A DNA stretch of 64,000 bases from Haemophilus parainfluenzae (GCF_036288925.1 NZ_CP127167.1:1612001-1676000), one strand, 5' to 3'; shown: positions 29,440-36,948, counted from the first letter of the stretch. The notes: generated from the sequence alone by a model not told the origin. Translations and numbers: made by a program.

Positions 29440-29462
29440 GAGGGGCGAAAGCCCCTTTTTTT
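29440..29462 (+). terminator. GAAA-loop terminator between capsid and protease
   Basis: GGGGC-GAAA-GCCCC with an A-rich 5' flank and a run of T after. Probably partial, since the seven genes beyond have no obvious other promoter. Confidence 0.8.
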
Positions 29463-29478
29463 GCTTAATAGGTGAAAT

Positions 29479-30045
29479 ATGAATAAAGAATTTGAAATCC
29501 GCTCCGCAACACTTTCAGCCGATGAAGAAAATCAAAAGCTAATCGGTTATGCGGTGAAATGGAATAGCCCTTCACAAGTGCTTTGCTGTGATTTTGTGGA
29601 ATCCTTTGCGCCTAAAGCTTTCAGTGACAGCCTAGCAAGTGGCGAAGATGTGCGCGCACTCTTTGAACATGACTACACCAAGTTACTAGGTCGAACAAGT
29701 GCGGGAACATTAAAGCTAGAAGAAGATTCAATCGGCTTACGCTTTGAACTAACTCCGCCCGATACAACAATCGGAAAAGATTTATTAGTTAGCGTTTCTC
29801 GCGGTGATATTACAGGGATGTCTTTCGGATTCAGAGCTATTGAAGAAGAATGGAAATTTGATGTAGAGCCTTACCAAAGAAACGTAATTAAAGCAGATCT
29901 CTTTGAGGTTACAGTAACAAGCGTTCCAGCCTATCCGGAAAGTAGTGTAGAAATCGCTAAGCGTTCGATGGTGGCCGCTAAAGAAAAAACGCAAGATAAA
30001 TCTACCGCACTTTTAAGCAAGTGGGTTGATGTAATGGGGGCGTAA
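29479..30045 (+). CDS. HK97-type prohead protease (S78)
   Basis: A 188-aa serine protease that matures the prohead. The conserved catalytic His is His64 in LFEHDYTKLLGRT, and the Ser is Ser115 in ITGMSFGF; FEVTVTSVPAYPES is the third family motif. Normal length for HK97 gp4-like enzymes. It ends one base before the portal gene, and an uptake signal core lies at 30004-30012 inside the gene. Gene order capsid-protease-portal is reversed relative to HK97 but is known from cf-PICIs. Confidence 0.93.
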   Translation: MNKEFEIRSATLSADEENQKLIGYAVKWNSPSQVLCCDFVESFAPKAFSDSLASGEDVRALFEHDYTKLLGRTSAGTLKLEEDSIGLRFELTPPDTTIGKDLLVSVSRGDITGMSFGFRAIEEEWKFDVEPYQRNVIKADLFEVTVTSVPAYPESSVEIAKRSMVAAKEKTQDKSTALLSKWVDVMGA

Positions 30046-30046
30046 T

Positions 30047-31273
30047 ATGTGGAATCCTTTTAGACGAAAAGAGCAACGCAGCGAACCAATCACTATTGAT
30101 GAATTCCTATCTTACATGGGCGTAAATAATACTGGCGCGGGTGAATATGTCAGCCCGCAAACGGCAGAGGCTCTACCAGCGGTTATGAACGCCGTAACAG
30201 TGATTGCCGAGGCAGTAGCATCTATGCCTTGTTATCTGTACGCACTGAAAGAAGATGGGCGAGAAAGAATCTACCGTCATCCGGTTGAATATCTTTTAAA
30301 TGAAATGCCTAACCGAAATCAAACGCCTTACCAGTTTAAATATACGATGATGCGCCATTGTTTGCTAACTGGTAATGCTTATGCGGTGATTGAGTGGAAT
30401 AACAAGGGCGAACCTGTAAGCCTTACACCTTACCAGCCGAGCGCAGTAAATATCTTCCGTAAAGTAACAGGCGAACATATTTACCAAGTAACGGACTTAA
30501 ACGGAGTAACTAGAAACTATCTTCAAGATGAAATGTTACACCTACGCCATAGTTCCCTTGATGGATTTATGGGGCGTTCACCTGTGACAGTTTGCCGTGA
30601 AACTATCGGGCTAGGTTTAGCACAACAACGACACGGTGCAGCAATCATGAAAAACGGATTGATGGCAAGTGGACTAATTTCAACGGCTGAATGGTTAGAC
30701 GATGCGAAAGCACAGAAAGCAGTGAAAGCCTTAGAGCGTTACAAAGGCGCGAAGAACGCGGGGAAAACACCAATCCTTGAAGGCTCAATGGAATACAAAC
30801 AATTAGGCATGACAAACCAAGATGCCGAATGGTTACAAAGTCGAACCTTCACAATTTCCGATATAGCTCGAATCTACAATATAAGCCCGATTTTCCTACA
30901 AGATTATTCCAATAGTAGCTATGCGAATTTCAGTGAGGCCAGCAGAGCGTTCTTATCACAAACCTTACGCCCATGGCTGACTAACTTTGAACAACAGCTT
31001 AAAGATGCCTTAATGATTGACTTAACGAGCAGTAGCAAGAAACGGCACTTAATCGAGTTTGACACAAGCGACTTACTCCGCACCAGTCAAAACGAACGTT
31101 TCAATAGTTACGATGTGGCGATTAAAGCGGGCGTAATGTCACCTAACGAAGTACGCAGACGTGAAGGCTTGCCGCCTTATGCTGGCGGTGATGAATTTAG
31201 TCAAGCATGGAAACAAACCGTAGAAGTTAAACGCAATGATAGCGTAAACGAAAACGAGGTGAACGATGCCTAG
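30047..31273 (+). CDS. HK97-type portal protein
   Basis: A 408-aa portal subunit; twelve copies form the DNA gate of the capsid vertex. Motifs include AVMNAVTVIAEAVASMPCYLY, HPVEYLLNEMPNRNQTPYQFKYTMM, LLTGNAYAVIEWN, LHLRHSSLDGFMGRSPV, and FTISDIARIYNISPIFLQDYSNSSYANFSEASRAFLSQTLRPWL, typical of the family. It overlaps the adaptor gene by 8 bases. Confidence 0.94.
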   Translation: MWNPFRRKEQRSEPITIDEFLSYMGVNNTGAGEYVSPQTAEALPAVMNAVTVIAEAVASMPCYLYALKEDGRERIYRHPVEYLLNEMPNRNQTPYQFKYTMMRHCLLTGNAYAVIEWNNKGEPVSLTPYQPSAVNIFRKVTGEHIYQVTDLNGVTRNYLQDEMLHLRHSSLDGFMGRSPVTVCRETIGLGLAQQRHGAAIMKNGLMASGLISTAEWLDDAKAQKAVKALERYKGAKNAGKTPILEGSMEYKQLGMTNQDAEWLQSRTFTISDIARIYNISPIFLQDYSNSSYANFSEASRAFLSQTLRPWLTNFEQQLKDALMIDLTSSSKKRHLIEFDTSDLLRTSQNERFNSYDVAIKAGVMSPNEVRRREGLPPYAGGDEFSQAWKQTVEVKRNDSVNENEVNDA

Positions 31274-31607
31274 AATGATTAGAGCCGGTAAATATAACAA
31301 GGCGATAAGTTTACAAAAACAAGTAAACGAAACTAATGATTATGGCGGATTTATAAGTAAGTGGAAAACCGTTGCGAATATACGCGCAGCAGTTGAACCG
31401 TTACAGGGTAGAGAGTTCTTTGCTAGCGCAAGCATAACCAATGAAAACATTGTGCGAATCCGTATTAGATACGGAACGAATGTGGATAACACAATGCGCG
31501 TGAAATACGGTAATCGCAACTTAGAAATAACCAGCATCATTGATAGCAAGGAATCACACAGGGAATTACAACTTATTTGTAAAGAGGTAAGCAATGGAAA
31601 AAACTGA
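31266..31607 (+). CDS. head-tail adaptor protein
   Basis: A 113-aa protein with the pattern of SPP1 gp16/HK97 gp7-type head-closure proteins: IRAGKYNKAISLQKQVNETNDYGGFISKWKTVANIRAAVEPLQGREFF and a C-terminal NRNLEITSIIDSKESHRELQLICKE. It caps the portal and provides the docking face for a tail; here it would have to fit a helper-phage tail. Overlaps both neighbours. Confidence 0.88.
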   Translation: MPRMIRAGKYNKAISLQKQVNETNDYGGFISKWKTVANIRAAVEPLQGREFFASASITNENIVRIRIRYGTNVDNTMRVKYGNRNLEITSIIDSKESHRELQLICKEVSNGKN

Positions 31608-31905
31608 TTTAACGCTTGAAGAAATTAAGCAGCATTTAAACGTAGATCATGATTTAGATGATGACTTAATCGAAAGCTATAAGGTAGCAGCCTTTGAAGT
31701 ATGCCAAAAGCATATAGGCAAAACCTTCGGTAATGAAGAAACAGAAAACACCGTTCCTTTTACCCCAGCTATAAAAGTGGGCTGCTTAATGTATATCGGG
31801 CATTTATACAGTAACCGAGAAATAACAACGGATGCCCCTCAAACGCTTATCCCCATGACTGTTAAATCTCTATGGGATGTTTACCGTGAGCCGTGCGCTT
31901 ACTAA
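31594..31905 (+). CDS. head-tail connector protein (gp6-like)
   Basis: A 103-aa protein beginning LTLEEIKQHLNVDHDLDDDLIESYKVAAFEVCQKHIGK, the standard start of HK97 gp6-like connectors that form a ring under the portal. It overlaps the adaptor gene by 14 bases and ends 16 bases before the HNH start. Confidence 0.88.
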   Translation: MEKTDLTLEEIKQHLNVDHDLDDDLIESYKVAAFEVCQKHIGKTFGNEETENTVPFTPAIKVGCLMYIGHLYSNREITTDAPQTLIPMTVKSLWDVYREPCAY

Positions 31906-31921
31906 GAATTTAGTAATCGAT

Positions 31922-32278
31922 ATGCCTTATCAACCACTAAGACGATGCAGCTATCCTAACTGTAAAAACAAAGTAAAGTCCGGTAGATGCGAAGAACATA
32001 AGCCAAAAGACACAAGAGCAAGCAGTAGCGCGCGAGGATATGACCATAAGTGGAGCAAGTACCGCGCGCAATACTTACGCTTTCACCCGCTTTGTGTAAT
32101 GTGTTTAGAGAAAGGAATCTACACACCCGCAACGGTGATAGATCATATAAAGCCAGTAGAGAATGGACAGGCAGACCCTCTATTCTGGGTTGAATCTAAT
32201 CATCAAGCTTTATGCCGAAATTGTCACAGTTACAAAACACGAGTAATAGACCAACGCGGATATGGAGCGAAAAAATAA
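31922..32278 (+). CDS. phage HNH endonuclease
   Basis: A 118-aa small HNH nuclease. CSYPNCKN and RCEEH form the first zinc site; CVMCLEKG and CRNCH the second; VIDHIKPVENGQADPLFWVESNHQALCRNCH is the HNH core. The ATG at 31922 (MPYQPLRRCSYPNC) gives the usual family start; an in-frame ATG at 31877 lies inside the connector gene. HNH proteins next to terminase stimulate cos cleavage in HK97-like phages, which fits the GC-rich candidate cos just downstream. Confidence 0.9.
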   Translation: MPYQPLRRCSYPNCKNKVKSGRCEEHKPKDTRASSSARGYDHKWSKYRAQYLRFHPLCVMCLEKGIYTPATVIDHIKPVENGQADPLFWVESNHQALCRNCHSYKTRVIDQRGYGAKK

Positions 32279-32287
32279 TGATTAGAT

Positions 32288-32340
32288 GGGTGGGGGCAGT
32301 TTAAAAAAGAAAGGCTCAAGCCGTCAGAACCGCCCCCCTA
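32288..32340 (+). other. candidate cos packaging site
   Basis: A GC-rich patch in AT-rich DNA between HNH and terS, the usual cos position in HK97-type modules. GGGGGCAGTT (32292-32301) and AACCGCCCCC (32329-32338) are inverted repeats with one wobble, 27 bases apart, around GGCTCAAGCCGTCAG. Assigned from position and composition only. Confidence 0.5.
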
Positions 32341-32386
32341 TACAAATTTTTACGCAAGGCAATTTTTTTGAAAATAAGGAAATACA

Positions 32387-32764
32387 ATGACAACAAAAAA
32401 CAAGAAAAAAACGCATAATCCACCGAGTTTTTTAGATCCAATCGCTAAAGCAGTATGGAAAGAACGAATTCCACAACTTCTTGAACGTGGTGATATTCAA
32501 GATGCGGACTTAATTCACCTGGAATTATATTGCGTGAATTACTCTCTTTTCCGTGCTGCAGTTGAGGATATTCATAAAAACGGCTTTTCAATAGTAAATA
32601 GCCAAGGTACGCAATCAAGAAACCCCGCACTGTCAGCGAAAGCAGATGCTGAAAAAGTGATGGTGAAAATGTCCTCGCTTTTAGGCTTTGACCCAGTAAG
32701 TCGCAGAAAAAATCCGGTTGAAGTTGAAACTACAGATATGTTTGATCAAGTGCTTACAATGTAG
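32387..32764 (+). CDS. terS: terminase small subunit (P27 family)
   Basis: A 125-aa DNA-recognition subunit of the packaging motor. The C-terminal part NSQGTQSRNPALSAKADAEKVMVKMSSLLGFDPVSRRK is the hallmark of P27-type TerS. Preceded by AAGGA and directly followed by terL. In PICIs the island's own TerS directs packaging to island DNA. Confidence 0.92.
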   Translation: MTTKNKKKTHNPPSFLDPIAKAVWKERIPQLLERGDIQDADLIHLELYCVNYSLFRAAVEDIHKNGFSIVNSQGTQSRNPALSAKADAEKVMVKMSSLLGFDPVSRRKNPVEVETTDMFDQVLTM

Positions 32765-32770
32765 GTGAAA

Positions 32771-34438
32771 ATGGTGATTTGGCATGAGTATGCGGGAAAA
32801 GTTCAATCTGGAGAAATAGTAGCTTGTAAAAAAATAAAACAAGCTGTAGCACGCTATTTTAATGATTTAGCAAACCCCGCTTATTTCTTTGATGAAGGTG
32901 TGGTAAATAAGTTTTTGGCTTTCTCTAAATTATGCCCACACGTTAAAGGGCATTTGCGCGGTGAACCTATTATTCTTTCTGATTGGCAAGTGTTTCTATT
33001 TGCTAACCTATTAGGCTTTAAACGGAAAGATACTGGATTGAGAAAATATCGTTCTGCTTATGTTCAAGTGGCACGAAAAAATGCTAAATCGACAGTAGCG
33101 GCAGTACTGGCTAATTGGTTTTTATTGGTAGAAGGTGGGCAACAAGATATTTATACTGCAGCCGTAAGCCGAGATCAGGCGAGAATCGTATTTGATGATG
33201 CTCGTCAAATGTGCTTACTTTCAACTCCATTGAAAAAACGCCTTAACATTCAGCAACACAAGCTAATCAATCCAAAGAACAATAGCATTATGCGGCCGCT
33301 TGCCGCAAAATCTTCAACCATTGAAGGAACTAACCCTAGTTTAGCGATTGTTGATGAATATCACCTACACACGGACAACAGCGTATATAGTGCGTTAGAG
33401 CTAGGGCAAGGCGCACGCCCTGAAGGTTTACTCTTTGCTATTACAACAGCGGGAAGTAACGTTATTTCAGCCTGTAAACAGCATTATGATTATTGCGCTC
33501 AGATCCTTGAAGGAAATGAGCTGAATGAAAGCCTATTTGTGTTGATTTTTGAGTTAGACGAAGAAAGCGAAATCGACAATCAAGAGAACTGGATAAAAGC
33601 AAATCCGAATATAGGTAAATCCATTCCTTACCTTGATTTTGAGAACACTATCAAGAAGGCTAGGGGTATTCCGTCCGAATGGGTAGAAATGCTAACTAAG
33701 CGCTTTAATGTATGGTGTCAAGGCTCTACGCCGTGGCTAGGTGATGGAAACTGGGCGCAATGCGAACGGAAGTACACTGAAAGCGATTTACTTCATCAAG
33801 ATTGCTATTTAGGGCTAGATTTATCAAGTACCAACGACTTAACAAGCCTTTGTTATACATTCCCACACGGAAACAAAGTTAGATTGTTTACACGGCACTA
33901 CATTCCCGAATTCCAACTTAACAACGTGGCAAATAAAAACCGCGCAATGTATCGAAACTGGGTGCGCAGTGGTTGGCTAATTGCCACAGAGGGCGACTGT
34001 ATCGACTACGATAAAATCAGAGATGATATTCTGAAAGATGCTGAACGTTTCAATATCAAAATGACAGGCTTTGACGTATGGAACGCAACCCATTTACGAA
34101 CACAATTACAAGCGGCGGGGCTTGAAGTAGAGCCATTCCCGCAAACATACCAACGATTTAGCCCAGTGGCAAAAAGTGCGGAAGTTTTAATAAACAGACA
34201 GATGATAGAACACAACGGCGATCCGGTGCTTGCGTGGGCTTTATCAAATGTAGTTATGGAAACAGACGCGAACGCCAATATTAAACCGAACAAGAAGAAA
34301 GCCGCAAACAAGATAGACCCAGCAGTCGCCTTCCTGATGTCTTTCGGCACTTATCAACTTGAATACGGTGATTTAATTTTCGAACTATCAGACGAACACA
34401 AACAGGCACTAGAAGAATTTAACGGATTGGATATATGA
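32771..34438 (+). CDS. terL: terminase large subunit (HK97 type)
   Basis: A 555-aa ATPase/nuclease that cuts and pumps DNA into the prohead. The ATPase Walker A-like motif is QVARKNAKST (about 99-108), Walker B LAIVDEYH (about 191-198) and the coupling motif FAITTAGSN follows; the RNase H-like nuclease begins LGLDLSSTNDLTSLC. ATG 32771 is preferred over GTG 32765 because AGG of the ribosome-binding site lies 5-6 bases before the ATG. Overlaps the next gene by 4 bases. Confidence 0.94.
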   Translation: MVIWHEYAGKVQSGEIVACKKIKQAVARYFNDLANPAYFFDEGVVNKFLAFSKLCPHVKGHLRGEPIILSDWQVFLFANLLGFKRKDTGLRKYRSAYVQVARKNAKSTVAAVLANWFLLVEGGQQDIYTAAVSRDQARIVFDDARQMCLLSTPLKKRLNIQQHKLINPKNNSIMRPLAAKSSTIEGTNPSLAIVDEYHLHTDNSVYSALELGQGARPEGLLFAITTAGSNVISACKQHYDYCAQILEGNELNESLFVLIFELDEESEIDNQENWIKANPNIGKSIPYLDFENTIKKARGIPSEWVEMLTKRFNVWCQGSTPWLGDGNWAQCERKYTESDLLHQDCYLGLDLSSTNDLTSLCYTFPHGNKVRLFTRHYIPEFQLNNVANKNRAMYRNWVRSGWLIATEGDCIDYDKIRDDILKDAERFNIKMTGFDVWNATHLRTQLQAAGLEVEPFPQTYQRFSPVAKSAEVLINRQMIEHNGDPVLAWALSNVVMETDANANIKPNKKKAANKIDPAVAFLMSFGTYQLEYGDLIFELSDEHKQALEEFNGLDI

Positions 34439-34722
34439 TTAGATGTAAAGAGGCAAAACAGAACTTACTAATAGCGGCAGTGAAACACTATAAGAAATCT
34501 ACCGCACTTTTCACTTTTATTAGCTTATATGATGACAATGAACCTTATCCAATAGAAGAGGTTATTTATGTTTTAAAGTGTAAATGTAATGCAGCAAAAC
34601 GTGAAATAGATAGCAGACAGAATAGCCCTAATATGGAAGTGTTAGAAACAATTTACCATATTGCGCACAAAAATCTTGAAGATATGAAGAGGGCCGAAAG
34701 AAGAATTGCGAAAAGAAGATAA
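34435..34722 (+). CDS. small basic protein of unknown function after terL
   Basis: A 95-aa mostly helical protein, Lys/Arg-rich at the C-terminus (MKRAERRIAKRR), with no motif I recognise. It starts by ATGA overlap with terL and is followed by a terminator, so it is the last gene of the head-packaging operon. It carries an uptake signal core at 34501-34509. Possibly a packaging accessory or size/redirecting factor; this is speculation. Confidence 0.6.
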   Translation: MIRCKEAKQNLLIAAVKHYKKSTALFTFISLYDDNEPYPIEEVIYVLKCKCNAAKREIDSRQNSPNMEVLETIYHIAHKNLEDMKRAERRIAKRR

Positions 34723-34725
34723 AAT

Positions 34726-34757
34726 AAATCCCTACGTTTCACAACGTGGGGATTTTT
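34726..34757 (+). terminator. terminator of the head-packaging operon
   Basis: AAATCCCTACGTT and AACGTGGGGATTT pair (one wobble) around TCAC, followed by TTT. Confidence 0.85.
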
Positions 34758-34838
34758 TATACGTGACTACATCGCACGAACATATTATCAAATTGCTAAT
34801 TTTTAAAATTTTCCCTAAAAAAGGCTTTAGGGTACGTA

Positions 34839-34923
34839 CTACAATTTTGTAGCGAAGTTATTATAATCTAAGCGTAAAAATAAGAAATAAACGTAGCTTA
34901 CCGCATTTAAACTTTGATAAAAT
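34839..34923 (+). promoter_or_regulatory. promoter region of the cargo operon with the shared island motif
   Basis: CTACAA-TT-TTGTAG inverted repeat (34839-34852) is followed by TATAAT (34862-34867). Further on, CTTACCGCATTTAAAC (34897-34912), 5 bases and TAAAAT (34918-34923) repeat the layout seen upstream of the capsid gene. Two promoters may serve the 34961 gene. Confidence 0.5.
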
Positions 34924-34960
34924 AGAACAATAAATAATCAAAATATTAAAAGGGGTTAAT

Positions 34961-35257
34961 ATGATTAAATCTGTCTTCGCTGCATTTGATTCCTTTGTGT
35001 TTTCTGCTTTAGATTTTTTACTCTTTTTAGCAATATGCCTTTTTGTAATCCTGTTAGGTTACTTTTTTTGGCCAATCTTAAAATTACCTATATTGATCGG
35101 TGCAATATTAGCTATTACATATTTTTGTTATCAACTTTATAAATTAAGAGCAGAACAAAAACGTATAGAACAAACGACAAAATTAGCTGAATGGTCTAAA
35201 CAAGAGTTACAGCGCCCAATCATTCAACAACTTTTGAAAAAAACAATAAGAAAGTAA
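34961..35257 (+). CDS. small membrane protein, island cargo
   Basis: A 98-aa protein with two adjacent hydrophobic helices (about 12-38 and 40-58) and a long charged amphipathic C-terminal helix (LRAEQKRIEQTTKLAEWSKQELQ). Unrecognised. The layout (hairpin in the membrane plus cytoplasmic helix) is seen in holins, superinfection-exclusion and abortive-infection proteins, but no motif decides. It has its own promoter in the position where PICIs carry variable cargo. AAAGGGG precedes the ATG. Confidence 0.65.
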   Translation: MIKSVFAAFDSFVFSALDFLLFLAICLFVILLGYFFWPILKLPILIGAILAITYFCYQLYKLRAEQKRIEQTTKLAEWSKQELQRPIIQQLLKKTIRK

Positions 35258-35352
35258 ATCATTCATTCCCGGAACAATAATTAGTAGTAGCAATCGCAAT
35301 AAAGAAACTATGCTAACTAATATCTCCGTGAGTATGAAAAATAAGGCCAGAT

Positions 35353-35538
35353 ATGGAAAATAAAGAGTATATACTTAGTTTTTTTGTAATAGATAGTATG
35401 GGAAATGAAGTAGATAGCGATACCATCTCTATAAATGCGGTAGATAAAACAGACGCTAGAACGAAAGCTGTAAAATTTCTGCAAAAAAATTATAAAGGCA
35501 ATAGATGGGAAATTGAATCTATTACAATAGCTGAATAA
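35353..35538 (+). CDS. small unknown protein, island cargo
   Basis: A 61-aa acidic protein with a predicted beta-beta-alpha-beta pattern (EYILSFFVIDSMGNEV, TISINAVDKTDARTKAVKFLQKNY, RWEIESITIAE). No family recognised. Preceded by an AAGGCCAG region as ribosome-binding site. It could be a small DNA mimic or partner of the neighbouring membrane protein; I have no evidence for either. Confidence 0.5.
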   Translation: MENKEYILSFFVIDSMGNEVDSDTISINAVDKTDARTKAVKFLQKNYKGNRWEIESITIAE

Positions 35539-35547
35539 CCAAATAAA

Positions 35548-35628
35548 GCGCATCTAGGCTGATCCCCGAAAGCAAGAAACCTTATCTTGTTGGTGCGCTC
35601 CTACCAATAAGGACAAATGCGAAAGGGG
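35548..35628 (+). ncRNA. folded leader RNA upstream of the 35634 gene (C4-like arrangement)
   Basis: Outer stem GCGCATC (35548-35554) with GGTGCGC (35592-35598), enclosing a small hairpin GCT/AGC (35558-35573) that exposes CCCC in its loop and a hairpin CAAGA/TCTTG (35573-35589). The next gene's ribosome-binding site is AAAGGGG (35622-35628), complementary to the CCCC loop. A three-way fold with an anti-Shine-Dalgarno loop recalls C4 antisense RNA of phage P1, but I cannot confirm homology. Confidence 0.4.
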
Positions 35629-35633
35629 CGTTT

Positions 35634-36590
35634 ATGTCGAATCAAAAGTTCTTGCCTAAAAAGGCATATTCAATCACTGATGCGGTAAAATATATCTCAT
35701 TAAACTACAATATTAATATTTCAGAATACGATTTATTAGAATATATTCAATCAGGTGATTTACAAGCTTCAATTCATCTTGAAGGGCGAATTAATAAGAT
35801 AGATAGCGTAAATAAACGGGAAATTCCACATAATAAAACGCTAAATATTAGAAATGAAGAAATATTTTTACAATTTAGCCAAAGGGAAACAAAGCCAGAA
35901 ATAGAACACAACGAAAACTTTGAAATTTACAGAATAAAACTAAATAATATTTATTTTAGTATTGATGTTATATTAAATGATGCCTACTACCTCCCTGACT
36001 ACTTTTCTAAAAATGATGAAATAAAGCTTTATACCGGAGAACTAGACCGTTTTAGAAATCTTGTTTTTAATGGTTATTTTCCTCTCTCTAAGGAAGTATT
36101 CGAACCATACAATACCCTAGAGCTAATAGAGCGTGGTTATATAGAGGAATTCCCTGATATTTATGTAAACACCTTTTCTGGGCTTTATCTTCATTTGCCT
36201 ATTTACGAAAACAGAACAGAGCTTTATTTAGATGATATTTATATTATTCACGAGGATATGATCTCATTTTTGAAATTATTTTCCGTAATTGATGAAAGTT
36301 ATGAACAGCAAGAAGAAATTCAGAAACTTAAAAATCAAATTAGTGATAAAAATAAACAAATTGAAGAATTCCAAAAAAAGATAGGGGAAAGCAGTAGAGA
36401 AATTTCTGGAAAATCTGAAACTTCTTACTTAAATCTTATACAAGCCTTAAAAGAACTTTGTTTGTCTGAAAATAGCTTTGGTAACCAAGAAGAATTAATA
36501 GTTTATATTAGTGAACAATATCAAGGTTATACTGGATTAAGTGAAGCTAATTTACGAGATAAATTCAGCAAAGCAAATAAAATCAAATAA
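35634..36590 (+). CDS. putative island regulator with HTH-like N-terminus and coiled coil
   Basis: A 318-aa protein. The N-terminus (KKAYSITDAVKYISLNYNINISEYDLLEYIQSGDLQASIHLEGR) looks like a degenerate MerR/excisionase-type DNA-binding fold seen in other Pasteurellaceae mobile elements. The middle is acidic and beta-rich; about 225-260 is a coiled coil (EQQEEIQKLKNQISDKNKQIEEFQKK); the C-terminus (SYLNLIQALKELC...YTGLSEANLRDKFSKANKIK) is a small helical domain recurrent at the ends of such proteins. Role unproven; position before alpA and a structured leader suggest regulation. Confidence 0.6.
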   Translation: MSNQKFLPKKAYSITDAVKYISLNYNINISEYDLLEYIQSGDLQASIHLEGRINKIDSVNKREIPHNKTLNIRNEEIFLQFSQRETKPEIEHNENFEIYRIKLNNIYFSIDVILNDAYYLPDYFSKNDEIKLYTGELDRFRNLVFNGYFPLSKEVFEPYNTLELIERGYIEEFPDIYVNTFSGLYLHLPIYENRTELYLDDIYIIHEDMISFLKLFSVIDESYEQQEEIQKLKNQISDKNKQIEEFQKKIGESSREISGKSETSYLNLIQALKELCLSENSFGNQEELIVYISEQYQGYTGLSEANLRDKFSKANKIK

Positions 36591-36600
36591 CCCTTCAAGA

Positions 36601-36635
36601 GATCTATATAGATTCGTTTTGGATCTATATAGATT
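36601..36635. promoter_or_regulatory. twin palindromic operators upstream of alpA
   Basis: GATCTATATAGATT occurs at 36601-36614 and 36622-36635. Each holds the perfect palindrome ATCTATATAGAT. Centres are 21 bp apart, two helical turns, placing both on one DNA face. Likely binding sites for an island regulator. Confidence 0.65.
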
Positions 36636-36659
36636 TTGCCACCCTAAAAAATCCTTTCT

Positions 36660-36729
36660 AATACCTCCCGTTCGAACAACTCAACGGAATAGAACGCTAT
36701 TCCACATGGTTAAACTAACGTGAGGTATT
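36660..36729 (+). promoter_or_regulatory. long hairpin sequestering the alpA ribosome-binding site
   Basis: AATACCTCCCGTT (36660-36672) pairs with AACGTGAGGTATT (36717-36729) with one mismatch; inside is a perfect hairpin GGAATAG-AACG-CTATTCC (36686-36703). The 3' arm contains the alpA Shine-Dalgarno GAGG (36722-36725) and is followed by TTTT, so the fold could block translation, terminate transcription, or both. Confidence 0.6.
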
Positions 36730-36733
36730 TTTT

Positions 36734-36937
36734 ATGGAACAATCTCAAATCCAATCACAAAAATTAATTCCTGGTAAAACCGTTTGCCGCATTGTTGGCT
36801 TCCAGCGCACAAAACTAAATTGTTTGGTTAAAGAAAAAAAATTTCCACAACCTATTCGGCTTTCACAAACCTTTGTTTTATGGGATGTAGAAGAAGTAAA
36901 TCAATGGATTGAAGAGCAAAAAGCCGCACGGGCTTAA
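36734..36937 (+). CDS. alpA: AlpA-family transcriptional regulator
   Basis: A 67-aa AlpA/excisionase-like winged helix: KTVCRIVGFQRTKLNCLVKEKKFPQPIRLSQTFVLWDVEEVNQWIEEQKAAR, the standard pattern (normally 'S.S.IYR.....FP.P..LG.R...W...EV..W'). AlpA activates integrase/excision genes in P4-like elements and is the induction switch in Gram-negative PICIs. Translation is probably gated by the hairpin upstream and transcription by the twin operators. Confidence 0.88.
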   Translation: MEQSQIQSQKLIPGKTVCRIVGFQRTKLNCLVKEKKFPQPIRLSQTFVLWDVEEVNQWIEEQKAARA

Positions 36938-36948
36938 GGTGGTGGAAG

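Noticed and set aside
36541..36723. 60-aa plus-strand ORF overlapping the end of the 35634 gene and the alpA leader
   Set aside because: It starts inside another gene, and its sequence is the translation of the operators and hairpin arms; no family resemblance.
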